Shown: positions 1-9,189 of the stretch, in pieces | How positions within the stretch are numbered: position 1 is the first letter of the stretch | Layout of the letters: every line of letters begins with the position of its first letter | Assembly: GCF_000820515.1 (NCBI RefSeq) | Contig: NZ_JXDG01000006.1 | Span: 1 to 64,000 of the forward strand | DNA: 64,000 nt | Direction: 5' to 3' | From: Pseudomonas batumici | GTDB lineage: Bacteria > Pseudomonadota > Gammaproteobacteria > Pseudomonadales > Pseudomonadaceae | Notes under the pieces: model-generated | What the model was told of the DNA's origin: nothing | The model's input: the letters and a program-made list of their open reading frames with translations, nothing else | Databases searched by the model: none | Position numbers and translations under genes: made by a program

Positions 1-609
1 TTTGGCCCGATACCGACGATCCTGCTGTTCGGCGCCACGCCCCATCTGCTGCTGGAGGCCAATCCGTTCGGCTGGGCGGTGGGGGAGTCCCCGCAGGAGC
101 AGGCCCTCAACAAATACCAGGTCAGGCTGCACCCCGAGACGCCCTACACCCTGCAGTTCAAGAAAAGCGTCATGACGTCAAAGGACTTTGACTCGAACTT
201 TGGCAGTCGAACGGAGCTGGTCGTTCCGGATGGGGCGTTCCAGACGCTGCCTCAAGTGAGCTTGGACCTCTCCGGCCAGGATCGCGAGGCGATATCGGAG
301 TTGGACTTGTCCCGGTCCTCGCTGGAGGTCGTCAAGTTCAAGGACAAGAGTGCGTTCAGGCTCGACCTGGTGAGCGCCGATGGCCACAGCGCCTGCGCGC
401 TGGAGCAGGTGATCCGGACCGTTCAACTGCCGGCCTATATCCAGTTCAAGAGCGGAGAAACCCACCCGGTGATGGCGGTGGTGGGGGAGGGCTCGCGGAT
501 AACCCTGAGCAATTCGACGGGACGTTCGCTGCTGCTGTTGAGGCGCGAGGTCCGCCGTTGCGAGATCGAGATACAGGCGTCGGTCAGCGGTTTTGCGCTT
601 TCTGCTTGA
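1..609 (+). CDS. Unknown protein, C-terminal part (5' end outside window)
   Basis: The reading frame is open from base 1 and ends with TGA at 607-609, so only the last 202 residues are visible. The visible part is soluble-looking with alternating hydrophobic and charged stretches, no clear membrane segment and no catalytic motif that I recognise. A GTG at 79 lies in frame, but the frame stays open and protein-like upstream of it, so the true start is probably before the window. The gene ends 9 bases before the convergent stop of queG. I do not recognise the family. Confidence 0.6.
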   Translation, partial: FGPIPTILLFGATPHLLLEANPFGWAVGESPQEQALNKYQVRLHPETPYTLQFKKSVMTSKDFDSNFGSRTELVVPDGAFQTLPQVSLDLSGQDREAISELDLSRSSLEVVKFKDKSAFRLDLVSADGHSACALEQVIRTVQLPAYIQFKSGETHPVMAVVGEGSRITLSNSTGRSLLLLRREVRRCEIEIQASVSGFALSA

Positions 610-618
610 GTCTCGGGA

Positions 619-1716
619 TCAGCGCGGCGGCTCGACGCAAGCGGTCCGGGCGCCGCGCTCGGCATGTTGACGCAGCGCCCACAGCACATGTTCCCTGACC
701 AGTTCCGACGGATGGTCCCGGCGGATATTGAGCGCTTCAAGTACCGGAATCGTCGAGGGTGCGTTCCCCAGTCCCACCGCCAGGTTGCGTAGCCAACGCT
801 CATAACCGGCCCGGCGCAGCGGCGAGCCCTCGGTGTTTTTCAGAAAGGTCTCTTCGTCCCACAGGAACAGCTCGGCCAGCCCGGCATTGTCCAGGCTGTG
901 CCGGGGCTTGAAATCGCCTTCGTCGGACGGGCGAGCGAAACGGTTCCACGGGCAGACGATCTGGCAATCGTCGCAGCCGAACACCCGGTTACCGATCAGC
1001 GGACGCAACTCCTCGGGAATCGCGGTTTTCAGCTCGATGGTCAGGTACGAAATGCAGCGCCGCGCGTCCAGCACATACGGCCCGACGAAGGCCGCCGTCG
1101 GACAGATATCCATGCACGCCGTGCAACGTCCGCAATGCTCCGTGGCGTGGGGGGCATCCACCGGCAGCGGCAGGTCGACGAACAGCTCGCCGAGAAAGAA
1201 GTAGCTGCCGGCCTTGCGATTGAGCACCAGGGTGTTCTTGCCGATCCAGCCGAGCCCGGCCTGTTCGGCGATGGCCTTTTCCAGTACCGGGGCACTGTCG
1301 ACGAAGGCGCGATAGCCAAAAGGTCCGATGACCTGCTGGATGCGCTCGGCGAGCTGTTGCAGGCGCTTGCGGATCAATTTGTGATAGTCGCGGCCCAGGG
1401 CGTAGCGCGAGACATAGGCCTTTTCCGGCTGGCCCAGGCGCTGGGCCATCTGCGTGTCGCCCGGCAGGTAGTCCATGCGCAGCGACACCACCCGCAACGT
1501 ACCGGGCACCAGCTCGTCGGGGTGCGAGCGTTTGCTGCCGTGGGCGCCCATGTAGTCCATGTCGCCGTGATAGCCGGCGTCGAGCCAGCGCTGCAGGTGC
1601 CGTTCATGCTCGCCCAGCTCGAGACCGGCGATGCCGACTTGCTGAAAGCCCAGTTCACGGCCCCATTCCTTGATGGACCGGGCGAGGGCGGGAAGGTCGA
1701 CGCTATTTACAGGCAT
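619..1716 (-). CDS. queG: Epoxyqueuosine reductase QueG
   Basis: Cobalamin-dependent iron-sulfur enzyme that reduces epoxyqueuosine to queuosine at position 34 of GUN-anticodon tRNAs, the last step of queuosine synthesis. The 365-residue protein has the usual family length. Two ferredoxin-type [4Fe-4S] motifs are visible: C195-x2-C198-x2-C201-x3-C205, followed by P, and C248-x2-C251-x3-C255, followed by P. The N-terminal half carries the usual family features, including a YALGRDYH segment. The ATG at 1716 is the first plausible start; no strong Shine-Dalgarno is visible. It is divergent from nnrD and its start lies only 64 bases from the nnrD start, so the two promoters share a short region. 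The C-terminal end is basic and rich in HEAT-like helices. Confidence 0.95.
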   Translation of the reverse strand: MPVNSVDLPALARSIKEWGRELGFQQVGIAGLELGEHERHLQRWLDAGYHGDMDYMGAHGSKRSHPDELVPGTLRVVSLRMDYLPGDTQMAQRLGQPEKAYVSRYALGRDYHKLIRKRLQQLAERIQQVIGPFGYRAFVDSAPVLEKAIAEQAGLGWIGKNTLVLNRKAGSYFFLGELFVDLPLPVDAPHATEHCGRCTACMDICPTAAFVGPYVLDARRCISYLTIELKTAIPEELRPLIGNRVFGCDDCQIVCPWNRFARPSDEGDFKPRHSLDNAGLAELFLWDEETFLKNTEGSPLRRAGYERWLRNLAVGLGNAPSTIPVLEALNIRRDHPSELVREHVLWALRQHAERGARTACVEPPR

Positions 1717-1745
1717 GAGACAGGAGAAACCTAGGCTTTGATGCG

Positions 1746-1751
1746 TATAAT
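1746..1751 (+). promoter_or_regulatory. Candidate -10 box upstream of nnrD
   Basis: A consensus TATAAT hexamer lies 29 bases before the ATG at 1780, with a TG two bases upstream. No good -35 hexamer is seen at 16-18 bases. If this is the -10 element, transcription would begin near 1758, which rules out the in-frame starts at 1738 and 1741. Confidence 0.45.
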
Positions 1752-1779
1752 TCTGCCAGACATCAGAGCTCGACGACGC

Positions 1780-2640
1780 ATGCCGCAGACCAAACCGCCT
1801 TTTTCCGATATTCAGTCATTGACCCTCGCCACGCTGCCGAGCCTTCCCGTACGAAAACCGGACGCCCACAAAGGGCAGTTCGGGCATGTGCTGTTGATCG
1901 GCGGCGACCGGGGTTTTGGTGGCGCGATCCTGCTCGGTGCCGAAGCGGCCTTGCGCAATGGCGCGGGGCTGGTGTCCCTGGCGACACGTCCGGAGCATGT
2001 GGCGGCGGCCCTGGCTCGGCTGCCGGAGGTGATGGCGCTGGGTATCGAGTCGGCCAATCAACTGATGACGGTACTGGCCCAGGCCAGCGTGCTGGTGGTC
2101 GGCCCGGGGCTCGGTCAGTCCGCCTGGAGCCGCAGCCTGTTGTCGCTGGCGGTCAATGCCGACGTGCCGCAGGTCTGGGATGCCGACGCCTTGAACCTGC
2201 TGGCCGCTGGCGGCTTCACATTGCCGGTGGACAGCGTGATCACCCCGCATCCGGGCGAGGCGGCGCGCTTGTTGGGGATTTCCACGGCGGCTGTACAGGC
2301 GGATCGTCCCGCCGCCGCTCGCCGGCTGGCCGAGCAATACCAGGCGGTCTGCGTGCTCAAGGGCGCGGGCAGCCTGATTGCCGCGCCGGACGGGCGCCTG
2401 TCGCGCTGCGAGCGTGGCCATCCGGCCATGGCCACGGCGGGCCTCGGTGATGTCCTGGCCGGCTTGCTCGGCGCATTGCGCGCCCAGGGGCTGCCGGCGT
2501 ACGAAGCCAGCTGCCTGGCGGTGTGGCTGCATGCCAGCGCCGGCGAGCAGTTGGGGAAAATCGGCCGTGGACTGGCGGCCAGCGATCTGATTCCGGTCAT
2601 TCGACAGTTGCTGGAGGAGCAATCACCGTGTCTGAACTAA
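1780..2640 (+). CDS. nnrD: ADP-dependent NAD(P)H-hydrate dehydratase (carbohydrate-kinase-like)
   Basis: Repairs hydrated NADH and NADPH by ADP-dependent dehydration. The 286-residue protein corresponds to the YjeF C-terminal (ribokinase-like) domain only; the epimerase (NnrE) domain fused to it in E. coli Nnr is absent here. Visible family signatures are KGQFGHVLLIGGDRGFGGA near the N-terminus, ITPHPGEAARLLG in the middle, and the HPAMATAGLGDVLAG segment holding the nucleotide-binding loop near the C-terminus. The start at 1780 is preferred over upstream in-frame starts because a TATAAT box at 1746 would place those before the transcript start. The 3' end overlaps tsaE by 13 bases, so the two are probably translationally coupled. 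Confidence 0.9.
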   Translation: MPQTKPPFSDIQSLTLATLPSLPVRKPDAHKGQFGHVLLIGGDRGFGGAILLGAEAALRNGAGLVSLATRPEHVAAALARLPEVMALGIESANQLMTVLAQASVLVVGPGLGQSAWSRSLLSLAVNADVPQVWDADALNLLAAGGFTLPVDSVITPHPGEAARLLGISTAAVQADRPAAARRLAEQYQAVCVLKGAGSLIAAPDGRLSRCERGHPAMATAGLGDVLAGLLGALRAQGLPAYEASCLAVWLHASAGEQLGKIGRGLAASDLIPVIRQLLEEQSPCLN

Positions 2641-3098
2641 CCCTTCAACTGGCCGATGAAGAGGCCATGGTCGCGTTCGGCAGGACAATCGCCGAGGTGA
2701 CCGGCGGTGTCGGGGTGATTTTCCTCGAAGGCGATCTCGGCGCCGGCAAGACCACCCTGTCCCGGGGCATCATTCGCGGCCTCGGCCATGTCGGAGCGGT
2801 GAAAAGCCCGACGTTTACGCTGGTTGAACCGTACGAAATCGGCGATATCCGTGCCTTCCATTTCGATCTGTATCGCCTGGTCGACCCGGAGGAGTTGGAG
2901 TACATGGGCATTCGCGACTATTTCGATGGCGCGACCCTGTGCCTGGTGGAGTGGCCCCGGCGCGGCGAGGGCTTTTTGCCAAAGCCCGACCTGACCATTA
3001 CCATTAGCCCGCATAATGGCGGTCGTTCGTTGTATCTGTTGTCCCAGGGCGCGCGAGGCGACTCCTGGTGTGCCGATCTGGCATTGGAAATCAAATAA
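2628..3098 (+). CDS. tsaE: tRNA threonylcarbamoyladenosine biosynthesis ATPase TsaE
   Basis: ATPase of the TsaB-TsaD-TsaE complex that makes the t6A37 modification in ANN-decoding tRNAs. The Walker A loop GDLGAGKTT is at residues 35-43, followed by the family segments SPTFTLVEPY and HFDLYRL and the EWP motif near residue 105. I chose the GTG at 2628 because GGAGGA at 2613-2618 sits at normal spacing and the product (156 residues) matches the family length. The start overlaps the end of nnrD; amiB follows immediately. The nnrD-tsaE-amiB-mutL-miaA-hfq-hflXKC order is the classical gammaproteobacterial superoperon. Confidence 0.95.
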   Translation: MSELTLQLADEEAMVAFGRTIAEVTGGVGVIFLEGDLGAGKTTLSRGIIRGLGHVGAVKSPTFTLVEPYEIGDIRAFHFDLYRLVDPEELEYMGIRDYFDGATLCLVEWPRRGEGFLPKPDLTITISPHNGGRSLYLLSQGARGDSWCADLALEIK

Positions 3099-4529
3099 AT
3101 GATGGGGTTTGGTATGCGCATTCGCGCGTTGGTGGCTGTCGTGGGATTGTTGCTGGCGACACTGGCCGTAGACGCCTTGGCGGCGACACAGGTCAAGAGT
3201 GTTCGCCTGTGGCGGGCCCCGGACAACACGCGACTGGTGTTCGACCTGTCCGGCCCGGTGCAGCACAGTGTATTTACCCTGACTTCTCCGGATCGGCTGG
3301 TGATCGATATCAACGGCGCGACCCTGGGCGGGCCGATGAATGTACCGACCGCCAACACCCCGATCACCAGCGTACGGGCCGCCCAGCGCACGCCAACCGA
3401 CTTGCGGGTGGTGGTCGACCTGAAGAAGGCGGTCACCCCGAAAAGCTTCACCCTGGCGCCGAACGCGCAGTATGGCAACCGCCTGGTGGTCGACCTGTTC
3501 GACAACGCCGCCGATGCCGCGCCGCCACCGGCCCCGACGCCCGCCGTGGCGACCGTGCCGGCGGTACCGGTCACGCCGGCGGAACCGGCGATCAAGCTGC
3601 CGCCGGCACCGGCGGGCAAGCGGGACATCATTGTGGTGATCGACGCCGGCCACGGCGGTGAAGACCCGGGTGCCTCCGGTTCCCGTGGCCAGCACGAGAA
3701 AGACGTGGTGCTGGCCATCGCCCGGGAACTGCAACGCCAGGTCGGTGGCATGAAGGGCTACCGCGCGGAGCTGACCCGTACCGGCGACTACTTCATCCCG
3801 TTGCGCGGCCGCACCGAGATCGCCCGCAAGAAAGGCGCCGACCTGTTCGTCTCGATTCACGCCGACGCCGCGCCTTCGGCCCAGGCTTTCGGTGCCTCGG
3901 TGTTCGCCCTGTCCGATCGTGGCGCCACGTCCGAGACCGCCCGTTGGCTGGCGGACAGCGAGAACCGCTCCGACCTGATCGGTGGTGCTGGCAACGTCAG
4001 CCTCGACGACAAGGACAAGATGCTCGCCGGCGTGCTGCTGGACCTGTCCATGACCGCCTCGTTGACCTCCAGCCTCAACGTCGGGCAGAAGGTCCTGAGC
4101 AACATCGGCCGGGTCACGCCGCTGCACAAGCAGCGGGTGGAGCAGGCCGGGTTCATGGTGCTGAAGTCGCCGGATATCCCGTCGATCCTGGTGGAGACCG
4201 GTTTCATCTCCAACTCCAACGAGGCGTCCAAGCTGGCCTCCTCGAACCATCAGCAGGCCCTGGCGCGCTCCATCAGCGCCGGTATCCGCCAGTTCTTCCA
4301 GCAGAACCCACCACCGGGCACCTATATCGCCTGGCTGCGGGACTCCGGCAAGATCGCCCAGGGGCCGCGTGACCATCGTGTGGCGCCGGGCGAGACCCTG
4401 GCCATGATCGCCGTGCGCTACCAGGTTTCGCCGGCGACCTTGCGCAGCGCCAACAACCTGAGCAGCGACGAACTGAAGGTCGGGCAGACCCTGACCATTC
4501 CCGGCGCTGAACTGGCGGCCAAACAATGA
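3099..4529 (+). CDS. amiB: N-acetylmuramoyl-L-alanine amidase AmiB with AMIN and LysM domains
   Basis: Zinc amidase that removes stem peptides from septal peptidoglycan during daughter-cell separation. It has a Sec-type signal peptide over the first ~28 residues (basic MRIR, hydrophobic core, AxA-like end), an AMIN domain at about 31-135 for septal targeting, a Pro/Ala-rich linker at about 140-172, and an Amidase_3 domain. The zinc ligands H185 (DAGHGG), E200 and H254 (SIHADA) and the ETGFISN motif are present. A LysM peptidoglycan-binding domain covers about 428-472. Starts at 3099, 3102 and 3114 are all possible; the last gives the most typical signal peptide. The stop overlaps the mutL start by 4 bases (ATGA). 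Confidence 0.95.
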   Translation: MMGFGMRIRALVAVVGLLLATLAVDALAATQVKSVRLWRAPDNTRLVFDLSGPVQHSVFTLTSPDRLVIDINGATLGGPMNVPTANTPITSVRAAQRTPTDLRVVVDLKKAVTPKSFTLAPNAQYGNRLVVDLFDNAADAAPPPAPTPAVATVPAVPVTPAEPAIKLPPAPAGKRDIIVVIDAGHGGEDPGASGSRGQHEKDVVLAIARELQRQVGGMKGYRAELTRTGDYFIPLRGRTEIARKKGADLFVSIHADAAPSAQAFGASVFALSDRGATSETARWLADSENRSDLIGGAGNVSLDDKDKMLAGVLLDLSMTASLTSSLNVGQKVLSNIGRVTPLHKQRVEQAGFMVLKSPDIPSILVETGFISNSNEASKLASSNHQQALARSISAGIRQFFQQNPPPGTYIAWLRDSGKIAQGPRDHRVAPGETLAMIAVRYQVSPATLRSANNLSSDELKVGQTLTIPGAELAAKQ

Positions 4530-6445
4530 GCGAAGCCTTGAACAGCAGTGCCCGTATCGAGCTGCTCAGCCCGCGACTGGCGAACCAGATTGCCGCCGGT
4601 GAGGTGGTCGAACGCCCGGCCTCGGTGATCAAGGAACTGTTGGAAAACAGCCTGGACTCCGGGGCCAAGCGCATCGATGTGGATGTCGAGCAGGCCGGCG
4701 TCAAGCTGTTGCGGGTGCGCGACGACGGCAGTGGTATCTCCGCCGACGACCTGCCGTTGGCGCTGGCGCGTCACGCCACCAGCAAGATTCGCGACCTGGA
4801 AGACCTGGAGCGGGTCATGAGCCTCGGTTTTCGTGGCGAAGCCCTGGCCTCCATCAGCTCCGTCGCCCGTCTGACCCTGACCTCCCGCACCCGCGACGCC
4901 GACCAGGCCTGGCAGGTGGAAACCGAAGGCCGCGACATGGAGGCCCGGGTGCAGCCGGCGGCCCATCCGGTGGGCACCTCGGTGGAAGTGCGCGACCTGT
5001 TTTTCAATACACCGGCGCGGCGCAAGTTCCTCAAGGCCGAGAAAACCGAATTCGATCACCTGCAGGAAGTGATCAAGCGCCTGGCGCTGGCGCGTTTCGA
5101 TGTGGCCTTTCATCTGCGCCATAACGGCAAGAGCATTCTCAGCCTGCACGAGGCCCACGACGACGCGGCCCGTGCCCGGCGCGTGGCGGCGGTGTGCGGC
5201 GCAGGTTTTCTCGAGCAGGCGCTGCCTATCGAAGTCGAACGCAACGGCCTGCACCTGTGGGGCTGGGTGGGCTTGCCGACCTTTTCCCGCAGCCAGGCTG
5301 ACTTGCAGTATTTCTATGTGAACGGCCGCGCGGTGCGCGACAAGCTGGTGGCCCATGCGGTGCGCCAGGCCTATCGCGACGTGCTGTTCAATGGCCGGCA
5401 CCCGACCTTCGTGCTGTTTTTCGAGGTCGATCCGGCGGTGGTGGACGTCAACGTGCACCCGACCAAGCACGAAGTGCGTTTCCGTGACGGGCGCATGGTC
5501 CACGATTTTCTCTATGGCACCCTGCATCGCGCCTTGGGCGACGTACGCCCGGAGGATCAGCTGGCCGCGCCCGCCACTGTCGCCGGCATGGTCCGGCCGA
5601 CAGGGCTCGAGGCCGGCGAGTTCGGTCCCCAGGGCGAAATGCGCCTGGCGGCCAATCTGCTTGAACAGCCCCAATCGCCGCCTGCCTCCGGCTTTGCCCC
5701 GGCGGCCGGTTCGGGTTCCGGTGCCGGTTATCAGTATCAGTACCGCCCGCAATCCACCCAGATGCCGCCCGCCGCCGAGGCCCAGGGCGTCTATCGCGAG
5801 TTTTTCGCGCCGCTGCCGGAACCGGTGGCCTCGCCGACCCTGCCCGACAGCCAGGGCGACGTCCCGCCACTGGGTTATGCGCTGGCGCAGCTCAAGGGCA
5901 TCTATATCCTCAGCGAAAACGCCCAGGGTCTGGTTCTGGTGGACATGCACGCCGCCCATGAGCGGATCATGTACGAACGCCTGAAGATCGCCATGGCCAG
6001 CGAAGGCCTGAGCGGCCAACCGTTACTGGTGCCCGAATCCCTGGCGGTCAGCCAGCGCGAAGCCGATTGCGCCGAAGAACATGCGAGCTGGTTCCAGCGC
6101 CTGGGCTTCGAATTGCAGCGCCTGGGGCCGGAAACCCTGGCGATCCGGCAGATTCCGGCCCTGCTCAAGCAGGCCGAGGCCAATCGCCTGGTCCAGGATG
6201 TGCTGGCGGACCTGATGGAATATGGCACCAGCGACCGTATCCAGGCGCACCTGAACGAATTGCTCGGGACCATGGCCTGCCACGGTGCGGTTCGCGCCAA
6301 TCGACGCCTGGCCCTGGCGGAAATGAACGGTTTGCTGCGGGATATGGAAAACACCGAACGCAGTGGCCAGTGCAACCATGGCCGGCCCACCTGGACCCAG
6401 CTCGGGCTGGATGATCTGGACAAACTGTTCTTGCGCGGTCGCTGA
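4526..6445 (+). CDS. mutL: DNA mismatch repair protein MutL
   Basis: Matchmaker of methyl-independent mismatch repair. The 639-residue protein has an N-terminal GHKL ATPase: [23 protein letters not shown] with the catalytic Glu and Asn, DDGSGI, and GFRGEAL. A variable Pro/Gly/Gln-rich linker covers about 345-440, followed by a C-terminal dimerisation domain. That domain carries D473-M-H-A-x2-E-x4-E, the metal-binding endonuclease signature of MutL proteins from bacteria lacking MutH, so this MutL is predicted to nick DNA itself, unlike E. coli MutL. It overlaps amiB by 4 bases and miaA by one base (TGATG), which suggests translational coupling. Confidence 0.97.
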   Translation: MSEALNSSARIELLSPRLANQIAAGEVVERPASVIKELLENSLDSGAKRIDVDVEQAGVKLLRVRDDGSGISADDLPLALARHATSKIRDLEDLERVMSLGFRGEALASISSVARLTLTSRTRDADQAWQVETEGRDMEARVQPAAHPVGTSVEVRDLFFNTPARRKFLKAEKTEFDHLQEVIKRLALARFDVAFHLRHNGKSILSLHEAHDDAARARRVAAVCGAGFLEQALPIEVERNGLHLWGWVGLPTFSRSQADLQYFYVNGRAVRDKLVAHAVRQAYRDVLFNGRHPTFVLFFEVDPAVVDVNVHPTKHEVRFRDGRMVHDFLYGTLHRALGDVRPEDQLAAPATVAGMVRPTGLEAGEFGPQGEMRLAANLLEQPQSPPASGFAPAAGSGSGAGYQYQYRPQSTQMPPAAEAQGVYREFFAPLPEPVASPTLPDSQGDVPPLGYALAQLKGIYILSENAQGLVLVDMHAAHERIMYERLKIAMASEGLSGQPLLVPESLAVSQREADCAEEHASWFQRLGFELQRLGPETLAIRQIPALLKQAEANRLVQDVLADLMEYGTSDRIQAHLNELLGTMACHGAVRANRRLALAEMNGLLRDMENTERSGQCNHGRPTWTQLGLDDLDKLFLRGR

Positions 6446-7425
6446 TGACAGGTTCCAAGGCATTACCACCGGCCATCTTCCTGATGGGCCCCACGGCGGC
6501 GGGCAAGACCGACCTGGCCATCGAACTGACCAAGGTGCTGCCGTGCGAGCTGATCAGTGTCGACTCGGCCCTGGTTTACCGGGACATGGACATCGGCACG
6601 GCCAAACCCTCGAAAGCCCTGCTGGCGGAGTTCCCGCACCGCCTGATCGATATCCTCGACCCGGCACAAAGCTATTCGGCCGCCGAGTTTCGCCACGATG
6701 CGCTGGCGGCGATGGCCGACATCACCGCTCGCGGCAAGATTCCGCTGCTGGTGGGCGGTACCATGCTTTATTACAAGGCGTTGCTGGAGGGGCTGGCGGA
6801 CATGCCGGCGGCCGATCCGCAGGTCCGTGCCGAAATCGAAGAAGAGGCGGCACGCCTTGGCTGGCAGGCCTTGCACGACCAGCTCGCGGTCATCGATCCG
6901 GAATCGGCGGCGCGTATCCACCCCAATGACCCCCAGCGCCTGAGTCGGGCGCTGGAAGTCTATCGGGTCAGTGGATCGAGCATGACCGCCCACCGACAGC
7001 GACAATCTGCGCAAAGTACTGACGCAGCCGCTTCGGGACGGCCTCAATTGCCCTATACTGTCGCTAATCTGGCCATCGCTCCGGCAAATCGCCAGGTATT
7101 GCACGACCGAATTGCACAAAGATTCACACAAATGCTGGAACAGGGGTTTGTAGACGAGGTCGTAGCCCTGCGTAGGAGAAGTGACCTGCATGTCGGGTTG
7201 CCGTCTATACGTGCGGTAGGCTACAGGCAAGTCTGGGAGTACCTCGAGGGCAAACTGACGTCAGCCGAAATGCAGGAGCGCGGCATCATCGCCACGCGCC
7301 AATTGGCGAAGCGCCAGTTCACCTGGCTGCGTAGCTGGACGGATCTGCACTGGCTGGACAGCCTGGATTGCGACAATCTGCCACGCGCCTTGAAATACCT
7401 TGGGACGATCTCCATATTGGACTGA
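6445..7425 (+). CDS. miaA: tRNA dimethylallyltransferase MiaA
   Basis: Transfers dimethylallyl to A37 of tRNAs that read UNN codons. The P-loop GPTAAGKT is at residues 15-22, followed by [19 protein letters not shown], the RLIDI segment and [11 protein letters not shown]. The C-terminal half holds the tRNA-contact region ([19 protein letters not shown]). Length (326 residues) is normal. The ATG shares its A with the mutL stop codon, and hfq follows after ~90 bases. That 3' region, including the T-rich stretch at about 7475-7500, probably carries an internal hfq promoter, as known for this operon in other gammaproteobacteria; I cannot assign the boxes with confidence. Confidence 0.96.
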   Translation: MTGSKALPPAIFLMGPTAAGKTDLAIELTKVLPCELISVDSALVYRDMDIGTAKPSKALLAEFPHRLIDILDPAQSYSAAEFRHDALAAMADITARGKIPLLVGGTMLYYKALLEGLADMPAADPQVRAEIEEEAARLGWQALHDQLAVIDPESAARIHPNDPQRLSRALEVYRVSGSSMTAHRQRQSAQSTDAAASGRPQLPYTVANLAIAPANRQVLHDRIAQRFTQMLEQGFVDEVVALRRRSDLHVGLPSIRAVGYRQVWEYLEGKLTSAEMQERGIIATRQLAKRQFTWLRSWTDLHWLDSLDCDNLPRALKYLGTISILD

Positions 7426-7518
7426 GTCCCTGCAATTGCCGTCTATCCTTGGGGGAAAGGCGGTATAAGCCATTTATTTACCCATTTTTTATTATTGATC
7501 CTTAAAGGAGTGCGGCAC

Positions 7519-7779
7519 ATGTCAAAAGGGCATTCGCTACAAGACCCTTACTTGAATACCTTGCGTAAAGAAAAGGTTGGGGTTTCCATCTATCTGGTCA
7601 ACGGCATCAAGCTGCAGGGTACGATCGAATCTTTCGACCAGTTCGTGATCCTGCTGAAGAACACCGTCAGCCAGATGGTCTACAAGCACGCCATCTCGAC
7701 AGTGGTACCGGTTCGTCCGATTCGCCTGCCTAGCGCAACCGAAACCGAACAGGGTGACGCTGAGCCGGGTAACGCCTGA
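7519..7779 (+). CDS. hfq: RNA-binding protein Hfq
   Basis: Hexameric Sm-like chaperone for small RNAs and, in Pseudomonas, translational repression with Crc. The 86-residue product begins [20 protein letters not shown]. It contains the Sm1 segment ([27 protein letters not shown]) and Sm2 [10 protein letters not shown], followed by a short acidic tail. The start at 7519 follows a strong AAAGGAG at 7504-7510; an in-frame upstream ATT/TTG region lacks a ribosome site. The C-terminus is much shorter than that of E. coli Hfq, which is usual for pseudomonads. hflX starts 12 bases downstream. Confidence 0.98.
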   Translation: MSKGHSLQDPYLNTLRKEKVGVSIYLVNGIKLQGTIESFDQFVILLKNTVSQMVYKHAISTVVPVRPIRLPSATETEQGDAEPGNA

Positions 7780-7791
7780 TAGGAGTCTCCT

Positions 7792-9093
7792 TTGTTCTTT
7801 GAGCGCCACGGTGGTGGTGAACGGACCATTCTCGTTCACTTGGAAGGTCAGGACCCTGAGGCGCGCGAAGATCCGCAGGAGTTTCAGGAGTTGGCAACAT
7901 CGGCAGGTGCCGAGACCGTCGCGTTTTTCAACGTGCCGGGTCATCGGCCAACCGCCAAGTATCTGATTGGCACTGGCAAGGTCGAGGAGCTTCGCGACCT
8001 GGTCAAGGCCGAACAGGTCGATATCGTGATTTTCAATCACACCCTCACGCCCAGCCAGGAACGTAACCTCGAACGTGTCTTCGAGTGTCGCGTGCTGGAC
8101 CGCACGGGCCTGATTCTCGATATTTTCGCCCAGCGCGCCCGTACCCATGAAGGCAAGCTCCAGGTCGAACTGGCCCAGCTTGAGTACATGAGCACGCGGT
8201 TGGTCCGCGGCTGGACTCACCTTGAGCGGCAAAAAGGCGGTATCGGCCTGCGCGGCCCGGGTGAAACCCAGTTGGAAACCGACCGGCGCCTGCTGCGGGT
8301 GCGCCTGCGGCAGATCAAGGGGCGCCTGGAAAAGGTCCGCAGCCAGCGCGAGCAGTCGCGGCGCGGGCGCCAGCGGGCGGATATCCCGACGGTGTCGCTG
8401 GTGGGCTACACCAACGCCGGCAAGTCGACGCTGTTCAACACCGTCACCGCGTCCGAGGTCTATGCGGCGGACCAGTTGTTCGCCACCCTCGACCCGACCC
8501 TGCGCCGCCACGAGCTCGATGACCTCGGGCCGATCGTGCTGGCCGACACCGTGGGTTTCATCCGGCACCTGCCGCACAAGCTGGTCGAGGCGTTCCGGGC
8601 TACGCTCGAAGAGTCGAGCAACTCTGACCTGCTGCTGCACGTGATCGACGCCGCGGAGCCGGACCGGATGCTGCAGATCGAGCAGGTCATGGTGGTGCTC
8701 GGCGAGATCGGTGCCCAGGACTTGCCGATCCTGGAGGTCTATAACAAACTCGATCTGCTCGAGGGCGTCGACCCGCAAATCCAGCGCGATGAAGACGGCA
8801 AGCCGCGGCGGGTCTGGCTCAGCGCCCGGGACGGGCAGGGCTTGGAGTTGCTGGAACAGGCGATCGCCGAGTTGCTGGGCAACGATTTGTTCGTCGGCAC
8901 CTTGCGCTTGCCGCAGCGTTTTGCTCGACTGCGCGCACAGTTCTTCGAATTGGGTGCGGTGCAGAAAGAGGAGCACGACGAGGAAGGCACCTGCCTGCTG
9001 TCCGTCCGTTTGCCCCGGGCCGAGCTCAATCGAGTGGTCACGCGCGAAGGGATGAAACCGCCGGAATTCATCGAACAACACACTTTGCAATAA
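7792..9093 (+). CDS. hflX: Ribosome-associated GTPase HflX (TTG start)
   Basis: GTPase that binds the 50S subunit and splits stalled or heat-damaged ribosomes. The 433-residue protein has the N-terminal HflX domain with the RGPGETQLETDRR segment and a helical linker. The G domain has G1 GYTNAGKST at residues 205-212, the G3 region DTVGFIRHLP, and NKLD for G4. Translation appears to start at TTG 7792, supported by AGGAG at 7781-7785 and by the FFERHGGGERT N-terminus; no in-frame ATG or GTG fits better. It lies between hfq and hflK as in related species. Confidence 0.95.
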   Translation: MFFERHGGGERTILVHLEGQDPEAREDPQEFQELATSAGAETVAFFNVPGHRPTAKYLIGTGKVEELRDLVKAEQVDIVIFNHTLTPSQERNLERVFECRVLDRTGLILDIFAQRARTHEGKLQVELAQLEYMSTRLVRGWTHLERQKGGIGLRGPGETQLETDRRLLRVRLRQIKGRLEKVRSQREQSRRGRQRADIPTVSLVGYTNAGKSTLFNTVTASEVYAADQLFATLDPTLRRHELDDLGPIVLADTVGFIRHLPHKLVEAFRATLEESSNSDLLLHVIDAAEPDRMLQIEQVMVVLGEIGAQDLPILEVYNKLDLLEGVDPQIQRDEDGKPRRVWLSARDGQGLELLEQAIAELLGNDLFVGTLRLPQRFARLRAQFFELGAVQKEEHDEEGTCLLSVRLPRAELNRVVTREGMKPPEFIEQHTLQ

Positions 9094-9189
9094 AAGCCTG
9101 GGAAAGCGGCTGTGCCGCGTTGACAGGCATTCTGTAGCATTGGTCGGCGCGCCGCGGGCGCGTCTTTGCTTTATCAGATGGAGAGCGCT

